Source: JAADIV01 sp964439085 (lineage in GTDB: Bacteria; Desulfobacterota; Desulfobulbia; Desulfobulbales; VMSU01). From it: a stretch of DNA of 14,741 nt. Under the pieces are notes generated by a model. The model worked only from the letters and a program-made list of their open reading frames with translations. It was not told the origin of the DNA and searched no databases. The position numbers and the translations under genes were made by a program. Shown one piece after another: positions 7,943 through 14,687 of this stretch (positions are counted from its first letter, which is position 1; every line of letters begins with the position of its first letter). The stretch lies in assembly GCA_964439085.1 (NCBI GenBank), contig CAYTNB010000053.1, forward strand, positions 1 to 14,741, written 5' to 3'.

Positions 7943-7963
7943 CAGCCAGCAGCTTTTACAGTT
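7935..7963 (+). terminator. Hairpin at the napD stop codon, weak terminator candidate
   Basis: AACTGTAA (7935-7942, including the stop codon) pairs exactly with TTACAGTT (7956-7963) around a 13-nt loop. No T run follows, so termination would be inefficient at best. It may stabilise the 3' end of the nap message or allow partial read-through into the cytochrome gene. Confidence 0.35.
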
Positions 7964-7969
7964 CTGAAG

Positions 7970-8213
7970 GTTGATGCACTCGTAAAAAGTCTAGGAACGG
8001 CTAAGTAGCTAAGCGTAGACTGCGAAAAGTTTGATATACAGGTAAGCGCACTGAGTGAGACTCCAGGTAAGCGAACTGAGTGAGACTCCGAGGCATAGTG
8101 ATTTTTTTAGGAGCGAGGCCGCGCATATGGTATGCCCCGTGCCTAAAAAATTGCTACAACATGGCAGATCGGATTGCTATGCCCCTTTTGGGTAATTTTT
8201 ACGATGCCATCAA
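7970..8213. mobile_element. MITE-like element, copy 2 (244 bp)
   Basis: This is the second copy of the element at 1879-2094, in the same orientation. Left end GTTGATGCACTCGTAAAAAG; right end on the other strand TTGATGGCATCGTAAAAATT. Core TAAGCGTAGACTGCGA at 8010-8025. It is longer mainly because a 25-bp unit is duplicated in tandem (8040-8064 and 8065-8089, one mismatch; AGGTAAGCG-M-ACTGAGTGAG...), where copy 1 has a single related unit. The palindrome is degraded. It sits between napD and the octaheme cytochrome gene. No transposase. Confidence 0.8.
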
Positions 8214-8226
8214 GGTTTAGCATAAT
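8198..8226 (+). promoter_or_regulatory. Candidate promoter at the right edge of MITE copy 2
   Basis: TTTACG (8198-8203), inside the right terminal repeat, lies exactly 17 bp from CATAAT (8221-8226) in flanking DNA. Each box matches the sigma-70 consensus at four or five of six positions. It would fire toward the cytochrome gene about 100 bp downstream. If real, the element donated the -35 box. Seen by eye only. Confidence 0.3.
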
Positions 8227-8324
8227 GTCCCCAGGTAAACTTAAGATGAAAATAAAGAGGTATGCCCGACTGATACAGAACACATAAGCCAATAATTTAG
8301 AGAGATAAATAAAGGAGGAGAGTT

Positions 8325-9815
8325 ATGAATAAAATTTTGATTATTTGCGGTATCTTTGTTTTTGCCGCCTCTAGTGCTACCTGGGCCTCCCCCGGCGGAG
8401 AAGATCCCTGCCTGGAATGCCACAGAACAGAAACCCCTGGGATCGTTAAGCAGTGGGAAGAGAGTAAACACAGCAAGGTTGGCGTAAAATGCTATGTCTG
8501 CCACAAGGCCAAAGAAGACGACCCTGCTGGCCGGGAACATAACGGTTTTCGGATCACACCACTAGTCACGCCTTACTACTGCCAGAGCTGTCACGCCCAG
8601 GAAGTAAAGGAATTCAAGGAGAGTATGCATGATGAAGCCGGGCTGTTTTCGGTATCGTCTATGACAGTAGTGGGCGGAGAGATAATTGACGGGAATATCA
8701 CCAAGGGCCAGACCAGAAACTATAAGGCAAACTTTTCCAGGGAGTCTGCTGAGGCTGGCTGTCTCCACTGTCACGGCACCGAGATCAAGGTAGGCAAAGA
8801 CGGCACCCTGATTAACTGGCCCAATAACGGTATAGGGCGCTTTAACCCGGACGGTTCAGTGGGTTCCTGCTCCGCCTGCCACACCCGCCACACTTTCAGT
8901 ATCGCCGAGGCCAGGAAACCGGAGACCTGTAGCCAATGTCATTTAGGGCCTGATCATCCGCAAAAAGAGATATACGAAGAGTCCAAGCACGGTAGCCTAT
9001 ATGCGATGAAGGGTGATACCTGGAAATGGGATTCCCCCCCAGGCCAGTGGGGTCCACTTGATATTGAAGCCCCCACCTGTGTGACCTGCCATATGAGCGG
9101 TTTTGGTGGGGCGGTGAAGACCACCCATAACGTTAGCAGCCGTCTCAAATGGGAATTGGAACCAGCCTTCTCCTGGCCCACAGACAAAAAATATTTATCC
9201 GGCAAAGAAAAATTCCCCATTGCCAAAGACATCGCCAAACGTTACGAAAAAATCCATAACCTGCCAGCTGGTTCCCTGGATGCAGTGAAGACAGGCCTTC
9301 CCAACCCCTTCGCCATGGCTAAAAAATTTGCACCGGATCTTATGAAGCGTTATAGCGGCCCCGGTAAATGGTGGGATAAGGGTACCTCAACCCGCTTGGA
9401 CGCCTTTGGCGGCGATGCCTTAAGATCACCCGATGAAAAACGAGCCGATATGATGGCGGTCTGCACCCAGTGCCACTCCTCAACCTGGGCCGAGGGCGAA
9501 ATGAAGAAGGCCGAGGCAGTTATTGATGTCTATAACGCCGTGGCCTTAAGTATCAAGAAAAAATACTACGATCCCATTAAAAAAGATAAATTGGATGCCG
9601 ACATCAAATTTAACGGCAAATCCATAGCTGACAATAAATGGCACGAGATTTGGCACCACGAGGGCCGCCGATGGCGCATGGGTGCCTTCATGCAGGGGCC
9701 AGATTACGAGCATTGGCTTGGTTCCTACGAGATCGCCGTAGATGGTTCCCAGATGGCAGACATGCTAGACATGCTTAAAACCAGAAAGATGACTAAGGAG
9801 ATGAGCAGCAAATAA
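8325..9815 (+). CDS. Octaheme cytochrome c, hydroxylamine oxidoreductase (HAO) family
   Basis: A 496-aa secreted multiheme protein. The Sec signal peptide (about 1-21) ends TWA before SPGG. Eight CXXCH sites are at residues 29, 56, 86, 146, 182, 202, 252 and 380; the long gap before the eighth heme, then GRRWRMGAFMQGPDYEHWLGSYE near the C-terminus, fit the HAO octaheme family. In nitrifiers HAO oxidises hydroxylamine. In epsilonproteobacteria the related enzyme has been linked to reducing nitrite to hydroxylamine or ammonium. Beside nap genes in an anaerobe, the reductive role is the better guess. The crosslinking tyrosine that separates the two modes could not be assigned without an alignment. 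ATG 8325 follows AGGAGG (8313-8318), an ideal site. NrfA (five hemes, CXXCK) is excluded; the OTR octaheme family is less likely. Confidence 0.85.
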   Translation: MNKILIICGIFVFAASSATWASPGGEDPCLECHRTETPGIVKQWEESKHSKVGVKCYVCHKAKEDDPAGREHNGFRITPLVTPYYCQSCHAQEVKEFKESMHDEAGLFSVSSMTVVGGEIIDGNITKGQTRNYKANFSRESAEAGCLHCHGTEIKVGKDGTLINWPNNGIGRFNPDGSVGSCSACHTRHTFSIAEARKPETCSQCHLGPDHPQKEIYEESKHGSLYAMKGDTWKWDSPPGQWGPLDIEAPTCVTCHMSGFGGAVKTTHNVSSRLKWELEPAFSWPTDKKYLSGKEKFPIAKDIAKRYEKIHNLPAGSLDAVKTGLPNPFAMAKKFAPDLMKRYSGPGKWWDKGTSTRLDAFGGDALRSPDEKRADMMAVCTQCHSSTWAEGEMKKAEAVIDVYNAVALSIKKKYYDPIKKDKLDADIKFNGKSIADNKWHEIWHHEGRRWRMGAFMQGPDYEHWLGSYEIAVDGSQMADMLDMLKTRKMTKEMSSK

Positions 9816-9842
9816 GCACAGACAAAAAAAGGAGCCAAAGTA

Positions 9843-9901
9843 AAAAAGGGGACATCTTTATTTGAGAATTGTGAATTTAAAAATAAAGATGTCCCCTTTT
9901 T
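9843..9901. terminator. Bidirectional terminator, REP-like 21-bp inverted repeat
   Basis: A perfect 21-bp stem (9843-9863 and 9881-9901; arm includes AAAAGGGGACATCTTTATTT) with a 17-nt loop. Both strands end the stem in CCCC followed by at least five T, so it can stop transcription from the cytochrome gene (plus) and from recD2 (minus), which converge here. The GGGGACATCTTTATTT arm looks like a dispersed repeat, so it may be a REP-type element reused as a terminator. Confidence 0.8.
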
Positions 9902-9912
9902 CGTAACCTCGT

Positions 9913-12363
9913 TCAACCGCCAAGCAACTCCCGCAAAGCCGTTTGCCGATCACTGGTATCCTGATTCTTCACAGCCATTGCCATAGCCCGTCTAGTACCG
10001 AGAAAGACGGCAATTTTGCGAGCTCTGGTCAAGCCGGTGTAGATAAGATTACGAAAGAGCATCTTGAAGTGCTGGCTCAAAACGGGGATAATAATCGCCT
10101 CAAACTCACTGCCCTGGGATTTATGGATGGTGATACAATAGGCCAAATCCAGCTCCATCAAGTTGTCACGCTGGTAGGTCACCAGTTTGCCATCCGGCTG
10201 AAATTCCACTACCATAGTCATCTCCATGTTATCGACACTGGTAATCCGGCCAATATCACCATTAAACACCTCCAAATCATAATTATTCCGTCGATGAATT
10301 ACCCTGTCCCCTTCCCGATAAATTCGTTCTCCCACCTGCATCTGATTTTTGCCTTGCCCCACTGGGTTTACAGCGGCCTGTAGGATTTTATTGAGGTTGG
10401 CAGTACCCAGACTACCTCGAATCATGGGCGACAAAACCTGAATTTCACAATTCCGGCCATGATATTTAGGAATCCACTCCATATACAAGCGCTTAACAAT
10501 ATCAACGGCAGTCAGGCCATAATTCAAAGCCGACCAGGGATGCAGGGTCTTTAAGACCTCCCGCAGCTCAGCGGCTGGCCTCTCCGCTCGACAGAGCTCT
10601 GCCAAATCGACATGAGCGAATTTTTCCGGGACGATAAAGTCATTCTGGTAGGGTGCGAGGCCCTCGTTAACCTTGAATTCATAGGGACTGTTGTCCGGCG
10701 GCGAACCAGCCGACTCCGATGGCAGTAAAATGGGCCGTAACTGCTTCACTCTGGAGATAAAACGCAGTTGTTCCATGGTGGCCTCCTCCGCATCGACAAA
10801 GAGGCAATCTGATTTTTCCTGCCATAGCAGAGGGTTGGCAAAGGGCGACTCAATATGAGGAATCATACCACGATTAATTTCATGGGCAAAACTGACAATC
10901 TTCGATTGCCGGGCCTGCCGGAAAACTTCGGTTAACTCGTAACAGGGCACCATCTTAGAGGCAATAAGATCACGAAGAACATTGCCCGCCCCAACGGAAG
11001 GCAGCTGATCGGCATCACCAATAAACAAAACCTGACAACCGGGCGGCACCGCTTGCAGGAGGGAGGCAGAGAGACTGATATCCAGCATTGAACATTCATC
11101 AATAATCAAAAAATCCGCTTCAAGGGTGGAGTCTTCATTCTTTTTGAACTTACCAGCCTGCCACTCCAGCAGGCGATGAATGGTCTTGGCCTCCAGGCCG
11201 ATCACCTCCGTCATCCTCTGAGCCGCTCTGCCAGTTGGGGCCGCCAGTAGAATACGAACCTGCATAACACGCAGGAGATCGGCCAACGCCCTGGTGGCAG
11301 TAGTCTTGCCACAGCCAGGACCACCGGTAAGGATGGCAAAGTGCTGTGCGGCAATGCCAGCCACCGCCCCGGCCTGCTCGGAGCTAAGATTTATGCCCTT
11401 TTGGCGACAATATCTCGCCAGCCAGTTCCGCACTCTCTCCGCATCAATATCTATCGTCCCCGCCAATGCCATAACACGCCGACAGACGATCAATTCATCG
11501 TAATAAAGTGATTTTGAGTAATAAGCCAGACCCGCCACCACCTTGCGGGTTTTTAAAAGATTATCCTTCTCCATGCGTGTCAGATAATCGGGTAACACCT
11601 CGGCCAACGGTAAGTCCAACAGCTCCTGCACCTGCCGGACAATCTGTTCATAGAGCAAAAAGCAATGGCCCTGCTCCCTGCTACCAGCCAGGACATGTTT
11701 AATGGCCGCCATAACTCGTTGCGGGCTGTCAACAGCCAGCCCCAAACTCAAGGCCACCCTGTCCGCCGAGAAGAAACCAATGCCGTAAAAATCCTGGGCC
11801 AAGCGATAAGGATCTTCACAGACCATGGCAATGGCCTTATTCTGATATTCCTTGAAAATCCGCACGGCAAACAAGGTGCTGATGCCGTGCGACTGCAGGA
11901 ACATCATCACCTCTCGAATCAGGCGATGTTCTGACCAGGCCGTCGTAATCATAGCCAATTTTTTTTGGGCTATCCCCGGTACATCGGTGAGGCGATCAAT
12001 ATCTTTTTCGAATATATCCAGAGTATCTCCGCCAAAATGTTTGACAATCTTCTTAGCAGTTTTTGGCCCCACCCCTTTGATCATACCGCTGCCCAGATAT
12101 TTTTCCAGGGCAGCGGCAGTGGCAGGTTTGCGTTCAAGGGCACTTACCGCCTTAAATTGCCGGCCATAGTGAGGATGCACCGTCCAGGCCCCGGAGAACT
12201 CCATAGTCGCCCCGGCGAAGACCTTGGTTTGATGCACGGTAACGGCGGCCAACTCGTTAAAGCCATGCGCTTCCCGTATTTTAAGGACGGACCACCCCGT
12301 CTCGTCAGAGTGATAGGTAACTCTCTCAACAATGCCACACAGTTTTTCTAATTGAACAGTCAT
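9913..12363 (-). CDS. recD2: RecD2-type ATP-dependent 5'-3' DNA helicase (SF1)
   Basis: An 816-aa cytoplasmic helicase of the RecD2 group, which acts without RecB/RecC in DNA repair and recombination. The N-terminal domain starts LCGIVERVTYHSDETGW. Helix-hairpin-helix segments lie at about 92-135 (GSGMIKGVGPKTAKKIV, LTDVPGIAQKK). Helicase motifs: Walker A GGPGCGKT (347-354), Walker B IIDECSMLD (420-428), motif III GDADQLPSVG (449-458), LTEVFRQAR (477-485), motif V TIHKSQGSEFEA (745-756) and motif VI YTGLTRAR (775-782). RecD2 proteins are usually about 720-750 aa. The extra length lies at about 538-615, between the motif IV region and IQVLSPMIRG, and resembles nothing I know. ATG 12363 gives the expected N-terminus but has no clear ribosome binding site. 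It follows the membrane-protein gene by 52 bp. Confidence 0.93.
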   Translation of the reverse strand: MTVQLEKLCGIVERVTYHSDETGWSVLKIREAHGFNELAAVTVHQTKVFAGATMEFSGAWTVHPHYGRQFKAVSALERKPATAAALEKYLGSGMIKGVGPKTAKKIVKHFGGDTLDIFEKDIDRLTDVPGIAQKKLAMITTAWSEHRLIREVMMFLQSHGISTLFAVRIFKEYQNKAIAMVCEDPYRLAQDFYGIGFFSADRVALSLGLAVDSPQRVMAAIKHVLAGSREQGHCFLLYEQIVRQVQELLDLPLAEVLPDYLTRMEKDNLLKTRKVVAGLAYYSKSLYYDELIVCRRVMALAGTIDIDAERVRNWLARYCRQKGINLSSEQAGAVAGIAAQHFAILTGGPGCGKTTATRALADLLRVMQVRILLAAPTGRAAQRMTEVIGLEAKTIHRLLEWQAGKFKKNEDSTLEADFLIIDECSMLDISLSASLLQAVPPGCQVLFIGDADQLPSVGAGNVLRDLIASKMVPCYELTEVFRQARQSKIVSFAHEINRGMIPHIESPFANPLLWQEKSDCLFVDAEEATMEQLRFISRVKQLRPILLPSESAGSPPDNSPYEFKVNEGLAPYQNDFIVPEKFAHVDLAELCRAERPAAELREVLKTLHPWSALNYGLTAVDIVKRLYMEWIPKYHGRNCEIQVLSPMIRGSLGTANLNKILQAAVNPVGQGKNQMQVGERIYREGDRVIHRRNNYDLEVFNGDIGRITSVDNMEMTMVVEFQPDGKLVTYQRDNLMELDLAYCITIHKSQGSEFEAIIIPVLSQHFKMLFRNLIYTGLTRARKIAVFLGTRRAMAMAVKNQDTSDRQTALRELLGG

Positions 12364-12415
12364 AGTGTGAGTACTTCAGACAGCAGTACGACCACGATCG
12401 TATGCGAAGATATTA
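12364..12415 (-). promoter_or_regulatory. Possible recD2 promoter and operator in the 52-bp gap
   Basis: On the minus strand TATAAT (12420-12415) matches the sigma-70 -10 consensus, but the -35 position has no good match. GTACT (12371-12375) and AGTAC (12385-12389) form an inverted repeat with a 9-bp spacer immediately before the start codon. RecD2 may therefore have its own promoter instead of relying only on read-through from the ccsA-like operon. Weak evidence. Confidence 0.2.
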
Positions 12416-13036
12416 TTATAATGAAGTAGGTGTGCGCCTTACTAATTTACCGACTAGGCGTACGATGGATTCAGAGTAGAAACAAGCTAACATCCCCGCA
12501 ACGCAGGACACAGTAGTGACCCAGAACAGCACTAGATGCAGGGTGTGGTAACGATAAAAGAAGAGATCCAAAATAAAGAGAATAAGCCCCAGGTGCATGC
12601 AGGACGAACCAACCCGAACCCAATAGCCCTTTTTCTCAAAATGCAGTTGTTCATTCCCGACCAGGGCCAGACAAAGAACAATAAATTGCAGAACCAAAGT
12701 AACCACGAGATTTACCTTTAGGGCGGTAACTACACCCCCAAAAACAGCAATCATGCTAACCACAGTAATCAGAGCAAGGGTAAATTGGTTAAGCCATTTA
12801 ACGGGCAGCAGCCGTTTGGGCACGCAAATGCCCAATAGCATAATCAGAGCGATAATAAAGGGGCTCACGGCTCGATTCATCCGAGACATATAGAGGGCCT
12901 TGGCGGTGGCAGGCATATGCTGCAATTCGGCAAATTTAAAATAGAACATACCATAGACGCAAATTACCGAAATGACCGCCAGGACAATGGCCGTAGCCAA
13001 AATAAGATAATAGTCATATGATTTTCTTTTAATCAT
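12416..13036 (-). CDS. Six-helix membrane protein of unknown function, coupled to the CcsA-like gene
   Basis: A 206-aa hydrophobic protein with about six predicted membrane helices (near residues 10-30, 57-73, 82-103, 107-126, 145-161 and 166-186) and short, basic connecting loops. It has no cysteine pair or other cofactor motif that I recognise. Its ATG overlaps the stop codon of the CcsA-like gene by one base (TGATG), so the two are translated together and probably work together. A TTG one codon upstream is possible but the ATG is preferred. By position it is likely an accessory factor in heme handling or cytochrome assembly. It does not look like CcsB/ResB, which is larger and has a big periplasmic domain. 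Confidence 0.8.
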   Translation of the reverse strand: MIKRKSYDYYLILATAIVLAVISVICVYGMFYFKFAELQHMPATAKALYMSRMNRAVSPFIIALIMLLGICVPKRLLPVKWLNQFTLALITVVSMIAVFGGVVTALKVNLVVTLVLQFIVLCLALVGNEQLHFEKKGYWVRVGSSCMHLGLILFILDLFFYRYHTLHLVLFWVTTVSCVAGMLACFYSESIVRLVGKLVRRTPTSL

Positions 13037-14121
13037 CAAACTAATCCATAGCCAGATACTTTATAGGGCACCAGCGGAATGACTTGATCATATACGAAGG
13101 TGTGCTCGCCCGGAAAGTAAAATGAGGTAATAAAAGTGAATATCATAGCCAAAAAACAGAGAACACCAAGCAGAGAGGTAAAATACCACATACCTTTCTT
13201 GTTGGCATATAAACGGGTATGCAAATAAGTGCTGTAGATAGCCCACATCATGATCGAGCTGCATATCTTGGGATCCCACCACCAATTAGGCCCCCAAGCC
13301 TGTAAGGCCCATGGATAACCCAGCAACATCCCAAAGGTCAACATAAAATAACCAAATTTGGCAAAGTCATACCCGAGAACCTCAATAGCCAGATCCCTCT
13401 TTATCAACATAAAGGATGAAGTAACAAAGGTAATGGTTATACAGGCATAAGAAATAAAGAGCATGGGCGGATGCATCCACATATAAATAGCGTTATAATA
13501 GAAGACCATGCGAGGATATAACTTCATGAACATCCCCAACTGTACCATGGGATTGCTCTGTGCATTGAACCAGGGGGTAATCTCAGTGAAAAATTTAGCG
13601 AGAGGATGGGCGAAGGGATTGGCAACCGTGATCAGGATGCTAACCTGAATGGCCAGAAACAACTGCAAAGTGCCACGGAGACGATGATTATCGGTCCAAC
13701 GCCAAGCAAGATAGGACATCAGAGAATAAGCCATAAACCAGAAGTAGTATTTTTCATTATCGATCCAGAGGGGAATAGCATAACGGGGCGGATGGGCCGG
13801 ATCATAAAGGGAAAAAGCGTAGGTTGCCTGACTGTTCATGGCCGTAAGCTGCTGGTTAAGCCAGGGCACCAACTTGGCTGGCAATTGCAGGGGCAGATCC
13901 TGATAGATGCGCCAATGTAACCAGCAGATCAGGCCAAAGCCAGTCAGGAAAAGGAGATTAACCAGGATAAACAGAATGCGGCTAGGTTGTGGCAAAAATG
14001 GCCGTCGGCCCACAATATTTACAATACCGCTCAACCCGATAAGACCACTCAAGCCAGCCAGGATATAGATCAGCACTTGACCGATCTGGCTAAATTGATT
14101 TGGGAAATTTTCTATAATCAT
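13036..14121 (-). CDS. Cytochrome c biogenesis protein, CcsA/CcmF heme-handling family
   Basis: A 361-aa polytopic membrane protein. It carries the tryptophan-rich WWD signature WGPNWWWDPK (276-285), the heme-presenting motif of the CcsA/CcmC/CcmF family, followed by YLHTRLY (299-305). Candidate heme-ligand histidines are His217 (MWMHPPM), His301 and His340. The NPF...HPPMLF segment (168-222) is closer to CcmF/NrfE than to classical CcsA. Members bring heme to the outer membrane face for attachment to CXXCH apocytochromes. No CcsB/ResB partner is present; the coupled 206-aa protein may fill that place. The octaheme cytochrome and heme kinase here would be its natural clients, but it is convergent with them, so the link is inferred. 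Start ATG 14121 has a weak ribosome binding site. Confidence 0.85.
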   Translation of the reverse strand: MIIENFPNQFSQIGQVLIYILAGLSGLIGLSGIVNIVGRRPFLPQPSRILFILVNLLFLTGFGLICWLHWRIYQDLPLQLPAKLVPWLNQQLTAMNSQATYAFSLYDPAHPPRYAIPLWIDNEKYYFWFMAYSLMSYLAWRWTDNHRLRGTLQLFLAIQVSILITVANPFAHPLAKFFTEITPWFNAQSNPMVQLGMFMKLYPRMVFYYNAIYMWMHPPMLFISYACITITFVTSSFMLIKRDLAIEVLGYDFAKFGYFMLTFGMLLGYPWALQAWGPNWWWDPKICSSIMMWAIYSTYLHTRLYANKKGMWYFTSLLGVLCFLAMIFTFITSFYFPGEHTFVYDQVIPLVPYKVSGYGLV

Positions 14122-14173
14122 GATCTTTTCAGGTTGATTATACAGAATGGTACAGATAGATTGCCCTAAGACT

Positions 14174-14192
14174 TAAAGTAAACCGTACTTTA
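14174..14192. promoter_or_regulatory. Palindromic operator candidate between divergent genes
   Basis: TAAAGTA (14174-14180) and TACTTTA (14186-14192) are perfect inverted repeats with a 5-bp spacer. The site is central in the 132-bp region between the divergently transcribed ccsA-like gene and the small cysteine-pair gene, as expected for a dimeric repressor or activator site. It does not match FNR or CRP consensus sites. No regulator is encoded beside it. Confidence 0.4.
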
Positions 14193-14253
14193 GCCGATAA
14201 ATATAAAAAATCCAGTCGATTAATTGACATTCCAGATTCAAGAAAAGGCAACT

Positions 14254-14508
14254 ATGCACAAGTGGAAGATAAATGATAAGGAGATGTGGTTGTGTGAGGC
14301 CTGTATGCGGCAATTATCACCTGTAATAATGCGAGGCTCATGGAAATGGCTCGAAAAATCACATAATTTCGATATTAGCTGCGCTCGTTGCAAGTGCGAT
14401 GATATTACCGTTCAAAAATTTGGCCGTTTCCGACGTTTTTTCCGTTTTTTATACCACCCACTCAAACCAGCCCCCCAAAAGCTCAAGGCCTACCGCCGGG
14501 CAATCTGA
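14254..14508 (+). CDS. Small basic protein with two cysteine pairs, unknown function
   Basis: An 84-aa protein I do not recognise. Cys pairs CEAC (about residues 14-17) and CARC-K-C (about 43-48) are separated by about 25 residues, as in a zinc ribbon or other small metal-binding fold. The C-terminal third is strongly basic and aromatic (FGRFRRFFRFLYHPLKP), which could contact nucleic acid or membrane. I chose ATG 14254, preceded by AAAAGG, over the TTG at 14224, which adds ten residues and lacks a ribosome binding site. It stands alone on this strand between the ccsA-like operon and the tRNA-like gene. Confidence 0.6.
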   Translation: MHKWKINDKEMWLCEACMRQLSPVIMRGSWKWLEKSHNFDISCARCKCDDITVQKFGRFRRFFRFLYHPLKPAPQKLKAYRRAI

Positions 14509-14552
14509 CATTTCATTATAGTTATACTTCAGAATTACACACTTTAGTTAGG

Positions 14553-14579
14553 TATTGACATTAATGATCTTAGTCAATA
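14553..14579. repeat. Short inverted repeat downstream of the tRNA-like gene
   Basis: TATTGAC (14553-14559) and GTCAATA (14573-14579) are exact reverse complements with a 13-nt spacer. On the minus strand the structure would lie about 20 nt past the tRNA 3' end and may help 3' processing or termination, though there is no T tract. The spacing does not fit an FNR site (TTGAT-N4-ATCAA). Confidence 0.3.
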
Positions 14580-14597
14580 TGTAGAAAAGATAAGACG

Positions 14598-14687
14598 TGG
14601 CGGAGAGCGGGGGATTCGGCCCCTAAGTGGCGAAGAAACCATTGTCCGATTATAAGTCGGCTCCCTTAACCACCAGGGAAATCCTCC
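14598..14687 (-). tRNA. tRNA-like gene, class II shape with anticodon TAT (Ile codon AUA); possibly non-canonical or decayed
   Basis: Read on the minus strand this 90-nt unit has an acceptor 5' strand GGAGGAT, a D arm CCCT-GGTGGTTA-AGGG, an anticodon arm GCCGA-CTTATAA-TCGGA (anticodon TAT at 14654-14652, with U33 and A37), an extra arm pairing TGG with CCA across TTTCTTCG, a T arm GGG-GCCGAAT-CCC and a 3' end GCTCTCC-G-CCA. The encoded CCA and the 3' strand look serine-like, as does the class II length and the GTGGTTAA D loop. Oddities: the acceptor stem has one mismatch and two G-U pairs, the T stem pairs only three bases firmly, and the usual TTC of the T loop is GCC. It may be a divergent tRNA-Ile(UAU), a serine-type allo-tRNA, or a pseudogene. 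Confidence 0.55.

Noticed and set aside
8040..8089. Two 25-bp tandem repeats, considered as a CRISPR remnant
   Set aside because: The units abut with no spacer and lie inside the MITE-like element. There is no third unit and no cas gene.
8325..9815. NrfA or octaheme tetrathionate reductase (OTR)
   Set aside because: NrfA has five hemes with one CXXCK; this protein has eight CXXCH and no CXXCK. The heme spacing and the C-terminal GRRWRMGAFMQGPDY segment fit HAO better than OTR.
12416..13039. TTG start one codon upstream for the 206-aa membrane protein
   Set aside because: The ATG at 13036 overlaps the upstream stop as TGATG, the common coupled arrangement; the TTG gains nothing.
14553..14579. 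FNR or HcpR binding site
   Set aside because: The half-sites TTGAC/GTCAA are separated by 17 bp, far from the 4- to 6-bp spacing of those regulators.
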